Source: Lumbricus terrestris
Lineage: Eukaryota; Annelida; Clitellata; Crassiclitellata; Lumbricidae
Direction: 5' to 3'
DNA length: 64,000 bases
Assembly (NCBI GenBank): GCA_949752735.1
Contig: OX457038.1
Span: forward strand, 64,369,705-64,433,704
Below, piece after piece: positions 1 to 10,921 of the stretch. The translations under genes and the position numbers were made by a program. The notes beneath the pieces are model-generated. The model worked only from the letters and a program-made list of their open reading frames with translations, was not told where the DNA came from and made no database searches. Position 1 is the stretch's first letter. Each line of letters opens with the position of its first letter.

Positions 1-127
1 ATTTCTATTCAACTAAATTGAATTGTAAAATCTGGGGAATAAAGCCCAACCCAAGAAATTATTACGGTGTGGTATCTAGGATAGGATGCGTATCCGTAAT
101 CTGTGAACCGAATCCCGCGTTAATCAG

Positions 128-512
128 CAGACGACCGGCGTTGCCACTCATTGGGTTTTTTCACAAGATCTTGGGTTTTTCGATCCGAACTTGGGAAATG
201 GGTTTTTTTCGGAAAGAACTTGGTTTTTTCTTGGGATTTTTTTGACGGAAGAAACGGGAAAATTGTGAACATTTTAGAGAAATTTTTGACATTTTCGGGA
301 AATTTTTGACATTTTCAAACGATTTGTGCCGGATAACTAAAAAAGGTCAAAATTTCGGACGGAAAATTGTGAACATTTTCGAAAGATTTGAGATTTTCGG
401 ACGGGAAATTCGGAAAATTCTTGACATTTTCGAAAGATTTGCTGAACTTGGGTTTTTTCTGCCCTCCAACTTGGGTTTTTTAATTTTTTAGAGTGGCAGC
501 GCTGCAGACGAC
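128..512. mobile_element. hAT-like MITE with 8-bp target duplication
   Basis: The element body is 136-504 (369 bp). Its ends are imperfect terminal inverted repeats: CGGCGTTGCCACTC on the left and, read inward, CAGCGCTGCCACTC on the right. The 8-bp direct repeat CAGACGAC flanks it at 128-135 and 505-512, the target-site length of hAT transposons. The interior is AT-rich with repeated GGGTTTTT runs and has no coding capacity. The long element at 60409-63117 has related ends and the same GGGTTTTT runs, so both probably belong to one family. The TIR and TSD are seen; the superfamily assignment is inference. Confidence 0.75.
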
Positions 513-1443
513 GTCTTCGGACGTCAATAATATAATCTGCTTAAAATTATTAATTTTATCGAGACAATAATCTGCTTTTATTAATTTTATCGATTTGACT
601 CGCGATTTGATAAAAGATTCTGATCTATACGCCTATCATTCGGTATTTTTTAAACTTTATATGCACGTAGAAGTTTTATGGTGCAATAGCCTATTAAGAA
701 TAGTGCTTTGCAACTCCGGCTTTGATAGCAAGCCGCTCTTCGACTAAATTTACCACTACAAGAATAGGCTAAAACTTAAAAACAATAAAAGTTTAATTTG
801 ATGAATACTATAGAATACCTTCTCGCAGATTTAAGTATCACTTGTCAGCCTCGGAGTTTCTAATTTCAAGTAAGCCAGTTTTGTGGAAAATTGTCATTAT
901 TTTATCATCATAGGAAGAGCAATGAGAAATTTAAAACCCGGAGATGGCCATCTGTGGTTTTACCATGGAAGCTCTTAGAGGTCACTGCAATACATGTACC
1001 GTACTGTCGACACGTCGCTATTGAAGTGCTGATACGGACCACACTCACCACAGTGCGGCTAAGACGGTCCTCTCGACAACCGCAACCGTTTTCTGGCGAA
1101 CTAGCCTACTTAGGAAGCCAAAATGGTCCACGCTGTAGTCAACTATGTACGCAACAGAATTATGTACATAGGTCTACCCGAAGTCTGCACGGAGCTGTCT
1201 CCATCGAAATACCCATTTTCGGAGCATCTCAGAGTAGCGATCGGTCAGAGGCGCTACATAAATTTATGTGATTACAGAGGCGTTACATAAATTTGTGATT
1301 GATTTTAAATGGGACTGGTCAGCTCCTAAATCTAGACTATCACTAAGTATGTAAAACATATCAACTATACTGTAACCTGTTTCGTGATATTATGCTATTT
1401 TAACGAAAAGCCTGTTTTAAAATGTTCCAGGTAACAGGCTGAA
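513..1443 (+). other. 5' flank of the IBD-like gene
   Basis: No protein-coding exon is recognised here. The part at about 920-1230 is moderately CpG-rich. A SINE-tail-like motif with TACATAAATTT occurs twice at about 1250-1300. Just before the coding exon are possible 3' splice sites, AG at 1429-1430 and at 1436-1437, preceded by a T-rich stretch. The 910-codon exon may therefore be preceded by a non-coding exon, but no convincing donor or promoter was pinned down. Confidence 0.35.
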
Positions 1444-4176
1444 ATGGCACAACATGTTCAGCACGTTGGGTCGTCACAGGAGTCTGGGGAGGTTAACTTT
1501 CATGATGACTGGACAAGCCTGGCACCATCTATTAATGAGATACTCAGAGAGGATCACCTAAAGGCCGCCATTGAAAGCCTTGACACTGATGTAGATGCAG
1601 TACCACTGGTTTTACCCGATAACCTAGAGAATTATCTTGAACTCGAGGATGAGACAAATCCCCTTTGGATGGTGCGTGATGTCACTGAAGGAAACTCAAC
1701 CCATACGTGCGAAAACATCAGTTCAATGATAAAGGACTCTAGCATAGACCAAGATGGTGAGACTGATGAATTAAATCTCTCCTACAATGCTAATTCATGC
1801 AGTCAAATCTCGCTGGATGCCCAAGAAAATGCAGAAATCTATGTCAACCCGGCAGGTCTGTCTAGCTGCGATGATGACAGAATAAATATTGCTTTCCAAA
1901 CAAAAGACCGAGAATTTGAAGCTGACTCACTACGGACAGAAAGTTCTCCAATTAATTCTATCAAGTGTAATAAAACAAAGCGCAAAAATCTCTCCAACAC
2001 ACCACAAGAGAACAGTCCTGAGACATTAAGTACCAACAAGGAGAAAGAGGGAGAATTAAGTTGCAGTGCTGGAAGGTCCGAGATTATCCAAGAAGCAATT
2101 AAAAACATTGACGATTCATCTGATGTGTGTACTGTTGAAAAACAGAACATTATAGTAACAAAGCCAAATGCAATTAAAGAGCACACACATTCTGAAGCTC
2201 CTGCAAAATACAAACCACAGTTCAGCAACAAGAAACGTAAAATTCCTGTATCAGAAGAAACTGTTGAGAAACAGAGCAAAGTTGAAACAGCAACAGAATC
2301 AATTCCTGCAACTGAGACATGCTCTGTCAAAGTAGCTTCAGCAGAGAATGATAGCACCACAGTCGCTGATGACACTGCAGTAGCTGAAGACAACAGAGCG
2401 GGTCATTCCTCTACAGAAAGCATCATTGTTAAGACTGCTGAAGCAGCAATAACAGACACAAGCAACAATGACTCAGCAACAATTGAACTGAAATCAACAG
2501 CAGCCGGAAATGAATTCTTTCCAATCAACGACAAAACTGCAAAATGCAATAACAAAAGTAAAGTTAAAAGCAAAGATAAACCAAGTACAAGTGGAAGTGC
2601 CACGATTAACGAGTCTGGTCAAAACAGCAAAACAACTTCCGAATCAGTGCCTAGAAAAGGTAAGCGGTCAACATCCGATTGTAAATTAGGTAAGGGAAAA
2701 GCAAAGGCTATTAAGCAAAATCAGAATTCAACAATCACTCAAAACTCATTTCTAGAGAAAGAGCAAAACATCACAGGCATTAAACATTTCTTGGAGCAAC
2801 AGGAGACTCTGGCAAATGCTAGAAACTTGCTGCGCTATGAAAATCAGAGAAATGAGTCAAAAAGCAAAGGAAGTTCGTCTGGCGCGAAAGCAGGACTCGA
2901 TGAAACACTCGAGGACACAACATTGCCAAACACATATGAAGACAAACTGAAGACATTGGACGATGAAGTGTCTCTCTTAGAAACGCTGATTGAGCAAGTA
3001 AAGAGTCTTACCGAAGGTGAAGAAGATCACGATAAATGTTTGTCCTCACTTGGCAACATTCGAGAGAAAGTCAGTGCATCACTGCTGCTGAAATATCCAG
3101 TTTTAGTAGCAGTACTTGAACCAATCCAGAGATATGAAATCGACGAGAGAGTAAAGCAAGAGGCAGAGGATATTTACGGACAATTCGATTCAATGTACAT
3201 AAAACAGAACATAGAGGATTTTGTCTTCAATTTCGACAGGACCTTAAAACTCCACCAACGGCGTCTTTCCAAATCTGAACGACTTGCTCAGAAGATACTG
3301 AAGAGATTATCACCCAACCCTGAAACAAACACCGAGTTGACATTTGATAGCGAAATGTGGTCTAACTTGGCAAAGGAGCGCAACAGTGTATGGGATCGAT
3401 TTGTTCAGGAGTTCCGAGAATCGGAAAAAACTACAATGCTTCAAGCTGCTAGTTGTCCAAGTTCACAGAATTCCAATTTAAAAGAAGAAGTTGAGGAAGC
3501 GAATGAAGAAATCATCTCTGCAGTGCTTAATACTATAGTAGAGGAGCAGCAAGAAATTGGGAAATTGCCTCAACCATCATGTAGTAGTAATAGCAGAAAG
3601 GCAAGTAATTCTTCGCTAAAGTCGAACCATAAACAAGCAGAAACAATTGTTAAACCTGAACAAGGTGTACACGATGATGCCGATGTTAAACCAGCAAGTA
3701 ACAAGCTCTTTGTCAGAATTAAGGAGGAGACTGTTTTTAACACTGAAGCTCTTGCTACAAATAAAGAACTGCAAAGAAAGCAGCCCGCAAGATCATGTAA
3801 ACTTCAAGATATCAAGAGAGAAGTGTCCAGTGATGAGCCCATCATCAGAATTAAGCAGGAAATCGACTGTGACACACACATTGTAAACATAAAGAGAGAG
3901 ATGCAACAAAAGCAACCACAAAGATCTTCTAAATGCATCAGGATCAAAGAAGAGATCATATCTGGTCATGATCAGATTGTAAGAATTAAGAAAGAAATTG
4001 ATTCTGATACAGATATCCAGACTACAAGTGGAGACTTCCAGCGAATTCAACCTAGGAGATCATGTAAGCCAAATAAAAGAAAATTGGAACTCAGGATGCA
4101 CTTTGCCAAAAGAAACAGTTATTTCGACAAAGAAAAGAATCGGATGTCCAAAAAGGCAAGAGTTTCTAGTGACTAA
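1444..4176 (+). CDS. nuclear protein with LEDGF-IBD-like domain and SUMO-site tail
   Basis: This is an uninterrupted 910-codon frame. The ATG at 1444 is supported by an in-frame TAA at 1432-1434. Residues 1-490 are low-complexity, Ser/Thr/Glu/Lys-rich and probably disordered, with basic NLS-like clusters (for example KKRK near 260). Residues about 498-590 form a predicted helical domain whose pattern resembles the integrase-binding domain of LEDGF/HRP2 (TFIIS N-terminal superfamily): a Cys-Leu-x-x-Leu helix, then a Pro-Ile-Gln-Arg-Tyr-Glu-Ile turn, with Tyr564 where LEDGF has its partner-binding Phe. A basic helix follows to about 623. The tail has six Ile-Lys-x-Glu SUMO consensus sites (Lys 760, 791, 804, 817, 835, 849) plus Val-Lys-Pro-Glu at 737, and ends in basic Lys/Arg clusters. 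No PWWP domain is present in this exon. A chromatin or transcription-elongation adaptor is inferred; other TFIIS-N proteins remain possible. Confidence 0.8.
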   Translation: MAQHVQHVGSSQESGEVNFHDDWTSLAPSINEILREDHLKAAIESLDTDVDAVPLVLPDNLENYLELEDETNPLWMVRDVTEGNSTHTCENISSMIKDSSIDQDGETDELNLSYNANSCSQISLDAQENAEIYVNPAGLSSCDDDRINIAFQTKDREFEADSLRTESSPINSIKCNKTKRKNLSNTPQENSPETLSTNKEKEGELSCSAGRSEIIQEAIKNIDDSSDVCTVEKQNIIVTKPNAIKEHTHSEAPAKYKPQFSNKKRKIPVSEETVEKQSKVETATESIPATETCSVKVASAENDSTTVADDTAVAEDNRAGHSSTESIIVKTAEAAITDTSNNDSATIELKSTAAGNEFFPINDKTAKCNNKSKVKSKDKPSTSGSATINESGQNSKTTSESVPRKGKRSTSDCKLGKGKAKAIKQNQNSTITQNSFLEKEQNITGIKHFLEQQETLANARNLLRYENQRNESKSKGSSSGAKAGLDETLEDTTLPNTYEDKLKTLDDEVSLLETLIEQVKSLTEGEEDHDKCLSSLGNIREKVSASLLLKYPVLVAVLEPIQRYEIDERVKQEAEDIYGQFDSMYIKQNIEDFVFNFDRTLKLHQRRLSKSERLAQKILKRLSPNPETNTELTFDSEMWSNLAKERNSVWDRFVQEFRESEKTTMLQAASCPSSQNSNLKEEVEEANEEIISAVLNTIVEEQQEIGKLPQPSCSSNSRKASNSSLKSNHKQAETIVKPEQGVHDDADVKPASNKLFVRIKEETVFNTEALATNKELQRKQPARSCKLQDIKREVSSDEPIIRIKQEIDCDTHIVNIKREMQQKQPQRSSKCIRIKEEIISGHDQIVRIKKEIDSDTDIQTTSGDFQRIQPRRSCKPNKRKLELRMHFAKRNSYFDKEKNRMSKKARVSSD

Positions 4177-6123
4177 ATGGATAAAAAATGACAAAACAAA
4201 CCAAGAAAAAGTATCAAATAGCATCTGACGTAGGTGAATAGACTGTGAAGTAACAAAGAGTACTGCTCTAACTAAGTAGCAAGAACATAATGTTTGAAAG
4301 GATTGCAAAACAGTTAAATATTTTGTCGTCTTCGGTTTTAATTTCCACACATGTTTAAGTGATGCAAATTCTGAAACTGTTAACGTACCAAACAAATTCA
4401 AAAGAAATTCATTATTAGAAACAATGATGCCAAGAAAACGTTATGACACTTCAAATCCACCTTGTTAAAAGTTGCTCAGATTAAAGTTTCTTATCTTATG
4501 CATGTGTGTATATAATGAATGTATGTACTATGTATGTAACTATGTACATGAGTCTGTACAAAAACATTTGATGTAGCACGTCTCAAGCACTTCAAAAACA
4601 CTGCAGGAGCAGAGCGCACATCAGAATTGCCAACTCCATTGACTGAAATGCAAAATGAACCTGGATTTAAATTTTAAAACTCCTCTGTTCTAGGTCACAT
4701 CTCAACAAATACCTGGATTCAGGTCGCACTAGTCTACTTATATTTCAACTAGACCTGTTCGACATATAATTAACCTAGACTGCAGTTTTGCTTACTTCGA
4801 AAATCAGCTCAAGTATCCGCTGTATGTAGGGCCTATTATTCTGAACTTTGTAAGGTGGACATCATCAAATTACAGTCGTATTATAATGACGCAGAGGTTA
4901 TTCTGAGCTTAGCACTGCAGATTGATGTCATACAAGACATACATGAAGTTCAAATCCATGTGACTGTCATCCAGAAAAACTCGAATGAGTTAGGCAGTGT
5001 TTGTTATTGCCGGACAATAGATGCCAAGTAATGTTTTATTAAGATCTGTGAGAGACTGCATTGAGACAATGAAATTAAACTTAGGCCATGTAAAGTTAGA
5101 GCATAGCAACGAAGCTCTTCAGCTGGTTAAAAAAACAGCAAATGGAACCAGTATTAACCTATTCCACTTGGATAAATGCAGATACGCTAATGTTACATTA
5201 CACGCCACATAAAAAAAGCTGACACAGGTAACAATCTGAATAAACTTTCAAGTGACAAGACAAAATGCATTACTGAATTTATACAGAAAACACCTACAAA
5301 GCATAGCATTAATCGAGAATACAAATCACTTGAACACAATATAAATAATCCAGTCAAGCACTGAACCAATTTTATTACATCTGACATTAATTCAAAATGC
5401 CTCATACAGTAAACTTTATAGTGCAGACTTGTATAGCTCGGATTTCATTACAACTATGATCACCAGAGCTGACTTCCACTGCCCGTGTTAACTCACGTCT
5501 TCTTTGATTTGATCTGGATCTCGAAGAATGATCTTCAATACTATCACTCGATCATAGATGGACTGAATGCTTTTCTCAGATCATGTTACAAGTTTACCAG
5601 CGGTGCTTTCGAGTGGTTCATTGCAGGATGTAAATAAATGCCAACATGCACACATACAATACACATTTTATTATAATGTAACTACACACGTAATTATGTC
5701 ACTACATCCCACGTATATGAAAAATAAGTTCCAAGTATACACATGTATTCTAACTACAAATTTAAATATGCATTGAATTTCATGAAGTGCGTACATTTGT
5801 TATGCAAAGTAATTGTAAACAAGCTAGTTGTCTTCAAACACATTTAGCTAAATTAAAGGCTCAATCATAAATATAACTATGCACTTGATTTTGCAAAGAA
5901 CTTTGAATTTTCCATCACTACATTTTTAAAGCCAACCGAGCAAATCAATTTTCAAGCAACCACCAGTCCAACCAGCAAAAAGAGCAGCGCAAAAACAAGA
6001 TGCCCAAAAACATTTTTTAAGTTGCCCTTTTAGAAAATGATCGTTCTGATTACTCAAAATATAAAATGAAAAACCAAGGCACAACATTAATCTGAAAAAA
6101 TCAAAAATAACTCAAACCAACGT

Positions 6124-6295
6124 CGGTGGTACCATAGGTGCAATCACGTCCTAAAAGTTGGGGGGGGACCATAATGAATCACGTCCTAAAAGTTGGAGGG
6201 GACCATAATAATAAAGTTAGGGGACCACTCAAAAGTTGGGGGACGCGTCCCGTGGGTCCCATAGGGTGGTTGCGCCTATGGGTGGTACAAGGCCA
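6124..6295. repeat. short inverted-repeat element (possible MITE)
   Basis: The ends are imperfectly inverted: ACCATAGGTGCAA near 6131 against ACCCATAGGCGCAA read inward from about 6285. The interior repeats CACGTCCTAAAAGTTGG and GGGGACCA. No clear target duplication was found, so the mobile origin is only suggested. Confidence 0.35.
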
Positions 6296-6396
6296 CAGCA
6301 TTACCAATACGCCACTGTATTAGTCACTTCAAGAAATTCCTAATGAAGCTCTGATGACTTCAGTCTTAACTAATGTTTAAATTAAATAATACTGAC

Positions 6397-6504
6397 TGAA
6401 AAATAACAGGTCACTGAAACCAATACACTATCAAATACAAAGCTGGCAGTTGAAAAATAACAGGTCACTGAAACCAATATACTATCAAATACAAATCTGG
6501 CAGT
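6397..6504. repeat. 54-bp tandem duplication
   Basis: Two adjacent copies of a 54-bp unit (6397-6450 and 6451-6504) differ at only a few positions. This is a recent local duplication with no coding content. Confidence 0.9.
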
Positions 6505-7329
6505 TGTTTGACTCAAGACCAACAAGCAATGTGGATCAGTGGGCAGCTATCCTCTCCACAGGTATTACACTGAATTATCTGCTCTAGATTCAACTTTCTA
6601 TCCTACATTCTATTTTCTGCTCTATGTTCAACTTTCTGCACTAGGTTCAATAGCTTGCATATTGCCTCACTGATTCGTTGCAAAATGTCAGGCCAGCAGC
6701 CAGCATAATTGATTGCAAACTGTATACAAATCATAATTGCATATAAAAATACGAAAAAAACTAATGTGGCACCTTTGTGGAAAATTGTTCAGCAGCAATG
6801 TCAAATCAAAGGCAGGCCCTGCCGACAAAATGGCTGAGTATTATCGAATGCCCAAAGAACACTGTTTGCAGTGAAATTGTGTAAGATTTTTTAACCCTTC
6901 AAGTCCAAATTGGTTCAAAATCATGAAATTTCGAGCAGTGATGTAAAGGGTTAAGATGCGCCGGCCCCATTCAAAGTTATCTTATACATGCCTTAACTGA
7001 TGACATTAGAAACAAAAAAGTTCTAAATACGAATGTAACAAATTAGAAAAAAAATTATGGCAACTTCATAAAATGTCAAAAAAAGTTAAAATTATAAGAA
7101 ATAAATAGAATACGACAAAATCATGTTTTTAAGTGCTGTGCTGAATAATATAAGTAAATAAAATTTGCGAAATTATGACACTTTTAAAAATCTGTTGCGC
7201 CGAGAAATCTTTTTAAAAAAATAAACAGATTTGAGAGTAAGGCCGCGTAAATCTCCATGCCCTTCAAAACAGAGAACCTCTTGGAATCAAAGGGTTAAAA
7301 CACTGCTTGACAACAAATCTTCTATCACA

Positions 7330-8015
7330 TCAATCAAAAGGCAATCGGCGAAGAGACGGTCGTACTGAATGCGATCGCCTCTCGCTGCGGTACGGGTCGT
7401 GGCGATACGGATTCGAGTAGGACACAGACAGAGATCGGGTTTCCGCCAGAGGTCGACTTCCGTTTAACGTCCCCCCAGTTGGGGTGCTCGGAGGGGCGGC
7501 CGGAAGTGACTCCGGAGTCTGTCGTTCCTCGGAGAGCCGCCACACGGGGCTTTCCGTCAGCGAAACGGAAACCGGAAGGGAGCTCGTAGTCTCCGGTTCG
7601 ACGCGAACCCAAACGGGGCTCTCCTGCGAAGGACTTGGGGGCGCCTGTTGACCGAGAACTGGGCTCTCGTGGGGCGACTCGACGTGAACAAAAACCGGGC
7701 TGTCCCACATGTGGGTGAACGCGGGGCTGCCCGGGGATGGCGTCCTTCGGTGGGTGCCCCTCCGTTGCCGCTCGGGCTCCGGAGACGGGTGAACGCTTCG
7801 CTCGATTACGATCTCGCCCTCGTCTATTTCGAATGTTCGTTTTGCGGAGGAGGGTTCCATTGGGGACCGAGGTCTTTCGATGGAAGTCAGGTCCTTCAGT
7901 TGGCGACGATAGCGTAGAACAGTAAGTGAGAGTTTGGCTGTGATGACTAGAAGGACGAGAAGGGCACCAGTGCATAATGCAAGGATGAGGTATAACAAGA
8001 ATTTCTCTAAGTTAT
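7330..8015 (-). CDS. EVA1C: EVA1C-like exon 7: membrane helix and cytoplasmic tail
   Basis: This last exon encodes residues 317-544 and the stop. It opens with a pattern like the family's Asn-Pro-Glu-Arg-Ala membrane entry (here DNLEKFLLYL), followed by about 23 hydrophobic residues and a stop-transfer RYRRQ. The acceptor after TTTGCAG matches the phase-1 donor of exon 6. The reading frame also continues upstream for 18 codons (to an ATG at 8070) into sequence that resembles the family just as well, so the true 5' border could differ. The tail is rich in Ser-Pro (ten SP, three TP) and repeats (D/E)SPV(F/L/W) four times at residues 421-475. It ends in Arg/Ser-rich sequence. The exon is much more GC- and CpG-rich than its surroundings. 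Confidence 0.82.
7531..7707 (-). repeat. four-fold (D/E)SPV(aromatic/Leu) motif in coding sequence
   Basis: Within the cytoplasmic tail the motif occurs as DSPVF, ESPVL, ESPVW and ESPVW at residues 421-425, 433-437, 448-452 and 471-475. Two copies continue as VHVE and VRVE. The arrangement suggests an internally duplicated short linear motif, possibly for proline-directed kinases or an adaptor. Confidence 0.7.
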
Positions 8016-8065
8016 CTGCAAATATGGACAGCACAGGTTCAGCAAACTTAGACAAACTGATCACA

Positions 8066-8102
8066 GGCATTTATATAATCTAATCTAATCTAATCTAATC
8101 TA
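8066..8102. repeat. (TCTAA)n microsatellite
   Basis: About six pentamer units of ATCTA lie just upstream of exon 7, in intron 6 of the EVA1C-like gene. Confidence 0.85.
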
Positions 8103-9863
8103 CTGACATTTATACCATTATTATAAAACACAACCAGTGGCTATGAAATCGTAGTCCAAGTCATAAATTACCATGACAATAATCCAATTTATAATAACTA
8201 ATGACTCCCATGGTCACTCATTCAACAGTAATGTACATAAGGCAACAAGGAAAGGCTCCTTCTTCAAGGGAATATATTGTAAAAGAAATTGTAATTCATT
8301 GGGGAGTTAAGTCGACATGCAGTGGGTGAGAATTCACCCATTCTGTGTAGAAATTCATATAGCATCTCTTGAGGACTTCTCAGCCATGAACATCATCACT
8401 GTTACAGTACATCATGCAAATGTTCAGATGCAATATGCATTCTGCAGCACCTTGTGTCTTCTGGTCTAGCATTCAGCATTTGCAGACCCATGCCCATCAT
8501 AACACCTTCCATTATCACAGCACCGATCTTCATCGTAACACCCATCAAAACTACTCATAATTAATCCCACCGTAGCTCATCTTTATTGTCCTCATCCAAA
8601 TCACCATTACAGTATTGCCTAAGATTACACCATCGTCATCATCATAATCATCATCATCGTCGATCATCATCATCATCATCTTTGCTGAGGCCATCTTCAT
8701 CATCACCATCACTGCCACAACCATCATCAGTCTAGTCGGATGGTAACATTAGTTTGAGACGAAGAATATGAATTCTGTCAACCTCTGATGTAGATTAGAG
8801 TCCACATGATGCTCTCAAGTAATTCCTGAGCACACGACTTCGGCTCTGTCGTTGGCAGTGAACTCACGGTTGGCACAAACTCTACGAGCAACACAGACAA
8901 CAGGACAACAATCAGCACAGCAACAACTGCAGGTACAACCATTTTCATATGTACAACAGGACTCCAGTCAACAACTAAGATGATAATTCATCTGTCAATC
9001 ACAATCACAAAGACAATGATAATTAGTTGTTTATCAGACGACTCCGTCATTTCGATGAATTATTTCAACTTTATGTAGAATTCACACACAGTAATTTCAC
9101 ACACGTTGGAGTTTACTGGTTCTAGCTTCGTGTATCGAAATTATTCGTCGGGTTCGTCAAGGATTTTGCGTTGGAAGGGATTTTGTTCGCAAGTTGTCTT
9201 GTGTCACCCACGTGTTGACGTTAGACGCCATCTTGATGCACACGGTCGAGCTCAACCATCAAGACCGTGTGGTTTCATCGCTGTTGTCTGGTGTTTACAT
9301 CTCGCCGAAGGACGGTTCACGCAGGTCAGTGGAGTTAACTCGATCGGATGTTGTCTCTGGTGGCGTTCAAAACTACCGACCGACAAGCGACAAATGCCTT
9401 CAACTGTACACCAGTGAGGGGCTTCAGTTTCGTCAGCGTTTTCTTGTTTGCGAGTCCTGTCACTTGTCGCCGCTCTACTCTATTGACGCAACCTGTACCA
9501 GAGACTCTGAACATTCACACCATCTGAAGGCTGTCCACGGGATTTTGTTGGATGACTCTACGTGTCTGTGAGGGATCGTCACTGATGACTGTTTCCAGCT
9601 TAGTGTGACTTATTTTGCTAATTGATGAATTTTCTTGTTGTTGTGACACTTAACATCACTCCGGCTAGTTAGCGCTAGTTACCTCTGAGCAAATTTCTTG
9701 AAGAGGCGCTATATAAATACTCAGAATGAATAAGATTTAGGAAGGTGATGGTGATAATGATTAAGACGATAATTGTAGCTTGACCATAGTATAAATGCAA
9801 ACCACCACCGCCGCCACCATCACCGCCATATGACCCAAAATAAAATACAACAGATGTCACTAC
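8103..9863 (-). other. intron 6 of EVA1C-like gene
   Basis: The content is an imperfect (ATC)n tract at about 8630-8725, a CpG-containing stretch at about 9090-9580 with two overlapping plus-strand open frames that resemble nothing I know, and a SINE 3' tail at 9681-9719 (AGAGGCGCTATATAAAT). No further exon was recognised. Confidence 0.5.
9681..9719 (+). repeat. SINE 3'-tail fragment (GGCGCTATATAAAT family)
   Basis: ACCTCTGAGC...CTTGAAGAGGCGCTATATAAAT matches the 3' end module found at several other places in this window (46.2, 62.6, 63.4 and 63.9 kb, and inverted at 32.6 kb) and at the end of the tRNA-headed SINE at 17.6 kb. Confidence 0.65.
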
Positions 9864-10025
9864 CTAAAGCAAGAGATGAGGTAGCATTCAGTTGGTCCAC
9901 TGGTAGCGTAGTTCCTAGCACTTTTCCTGCATGTGTCAGTGCTATAGCCACATCCTCTGCACCCTTTGGGCAGACAGCGTATGGAAACAAGTCATCCTGG
10001 ATCTCCTTGAGAGTACGCAAGGCAA
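9864..10025 (-). CDS. EVA1C: EVA1C-like exon 6: extracellular stalk
   Basis: This symmetric phase 1-1 exon of 162 nt encodes residues 263-316, starting at the Val that completes the split codon. The acceptor is TTTTTAG and the donor is TTTAG|GTAGTG. The peptide is mixed charged/hydrophobic with one Cys and an N-glycosylation sequon (NAT) near its end, as expected for the segment between the lectin domain and the membrane. The join into exon 7 keeps the frame. Confidence 0.7.
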
Positions 10026-10921
10026 CTAAAAACACATGAAACAGTGCAAGTATTAAATAAATATGCAAATACAGAGAACCAGTGCAAATGAAGACAAATA
10101 AAGATTTTAAAAAAATTCAGAAGACCAGTTGGAATTTTCTTTAAAGAGAACCAGCAGAAATTCAAACAAACGTAAAGAATCTATCCATATCGAGCAAATG
10201 TAGATGCCGTACCAGCACAAATAAAAGAAAAGCATAAAACTATATGAATCAGAAAGAACCAGCAAGATATAAAAATGTTAAGAAAATGCAAAAAACACAT
10301 CATAAGGGTTTACAGAAACCTTAATTTGTATAGCACCATTAGAGACAGACTCTTTGGTTCACATACACCTCACTCCCCCACCCGCCCTACCAGTACAGCC
10401 CCACGGCCAAAGCCTCAGACACTTATATAACCAACTACCGTTTTGCTGTGTGATCCAAAACCATGTAATAGCAGGACATAATTACCTAAACAAAAAACAT
10501 TCAGCAGATGGTTGGTACGTTCTTTTAAGTAGGTCGCATTTACAGCGCCATCAATAAATGGCCCGCTGTGTAGCCATTAACCCTCACAGCTGCTGTATCC
10601 CACAAATCCAGCATATTACACCATGGGCAAATAAATGACTATGCACCTGGTGCTCGCGTCAATAACAGCTTACATATGACAGCATGCAGAAAAAACCTGT
10701 GCAACTAATTCGAATGTCTAGGCCAATAAAGATGCATAAAATCACACAATAGACAAAAAAATCTATAACACCCATTGTCTGCTTCATCAAATGTGATGTA
10801 ACAGATTTTAAAGTAGCAGTTTAAAAATACAGCAGTGATCAAATAAAAAATAGTCAAACCACAAGCAGACAAAAATAATAAAAGAAAAAAATAGATTCAC
10901 CTCACTGAGAAGTTTCCTTAC
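10026..10921 (-). other. intron 5 of EVA1C-like gene
   Basis: The intron is AT-rich. A stretch at about 10329-10440 (TATAGCACCATTAG...) resembles one at about 11425-11490, so it is probably a dispersed repeat fragment. No exon is recognised. Confidence 0.45.

Larger units (their letters stand above)
4177..7329. other. convergent 3' ends and intergenic sequence
   Basis: This lies between the stop of the IBD-like gene and the stop of the EVA1C-like gene on the opposite strand. For the plus gene, ATTAAA is at 4480-4485 and AATAAA at 5239-5244. For the minus gene, AATAAA (plus TTTATT) is at 5667-5672 and 5371-5376. Which signals are used is unknown; if the distal ones are used, the two 3' UTRs would approach or overlap. 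No protein gene is recognised. Short repeats inside are listed separately. Confidence 0.4.

Noticed and set aside
891..1271. 126-codon plus-strand frame upstream of the IBD-like gene
   Set aside because: No recognisable motif, not in frame with the downstream exon, and it ends in a SINE-tail-like repeat.
1839..2603. Minus-strand open frames of 184 and 66 codons
   Set aside because: They lie wholly within the 910-codon plus-strand exon and have shadow-like Ser/Leu/Val composition.
7334..7975. Overlapping minus-strand frame of 213 codons, and plus-strand frames, in the GC-rich exon 7
   Set aside because: High GC opens several frames; only the 7330 frame contains the EVA1-type membrane helix and accepts the spliced exons in phase.
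8016..8070. Separate gene starting at the ATG at 8070
   Set aside because: An in-frame TAA precedes it and there is no signal peptide; the phase-1 splice acceptor at 8016 gives a complete protein with the upstream exons. The resemblance of the extra codons to the family is noted as an open doubt.
9106..9571. Two overlapping plus-strand frames of 103 and 125 codons
   Set aside because: No domain or splice context; opposite strand to the gene whose intron they occupy.
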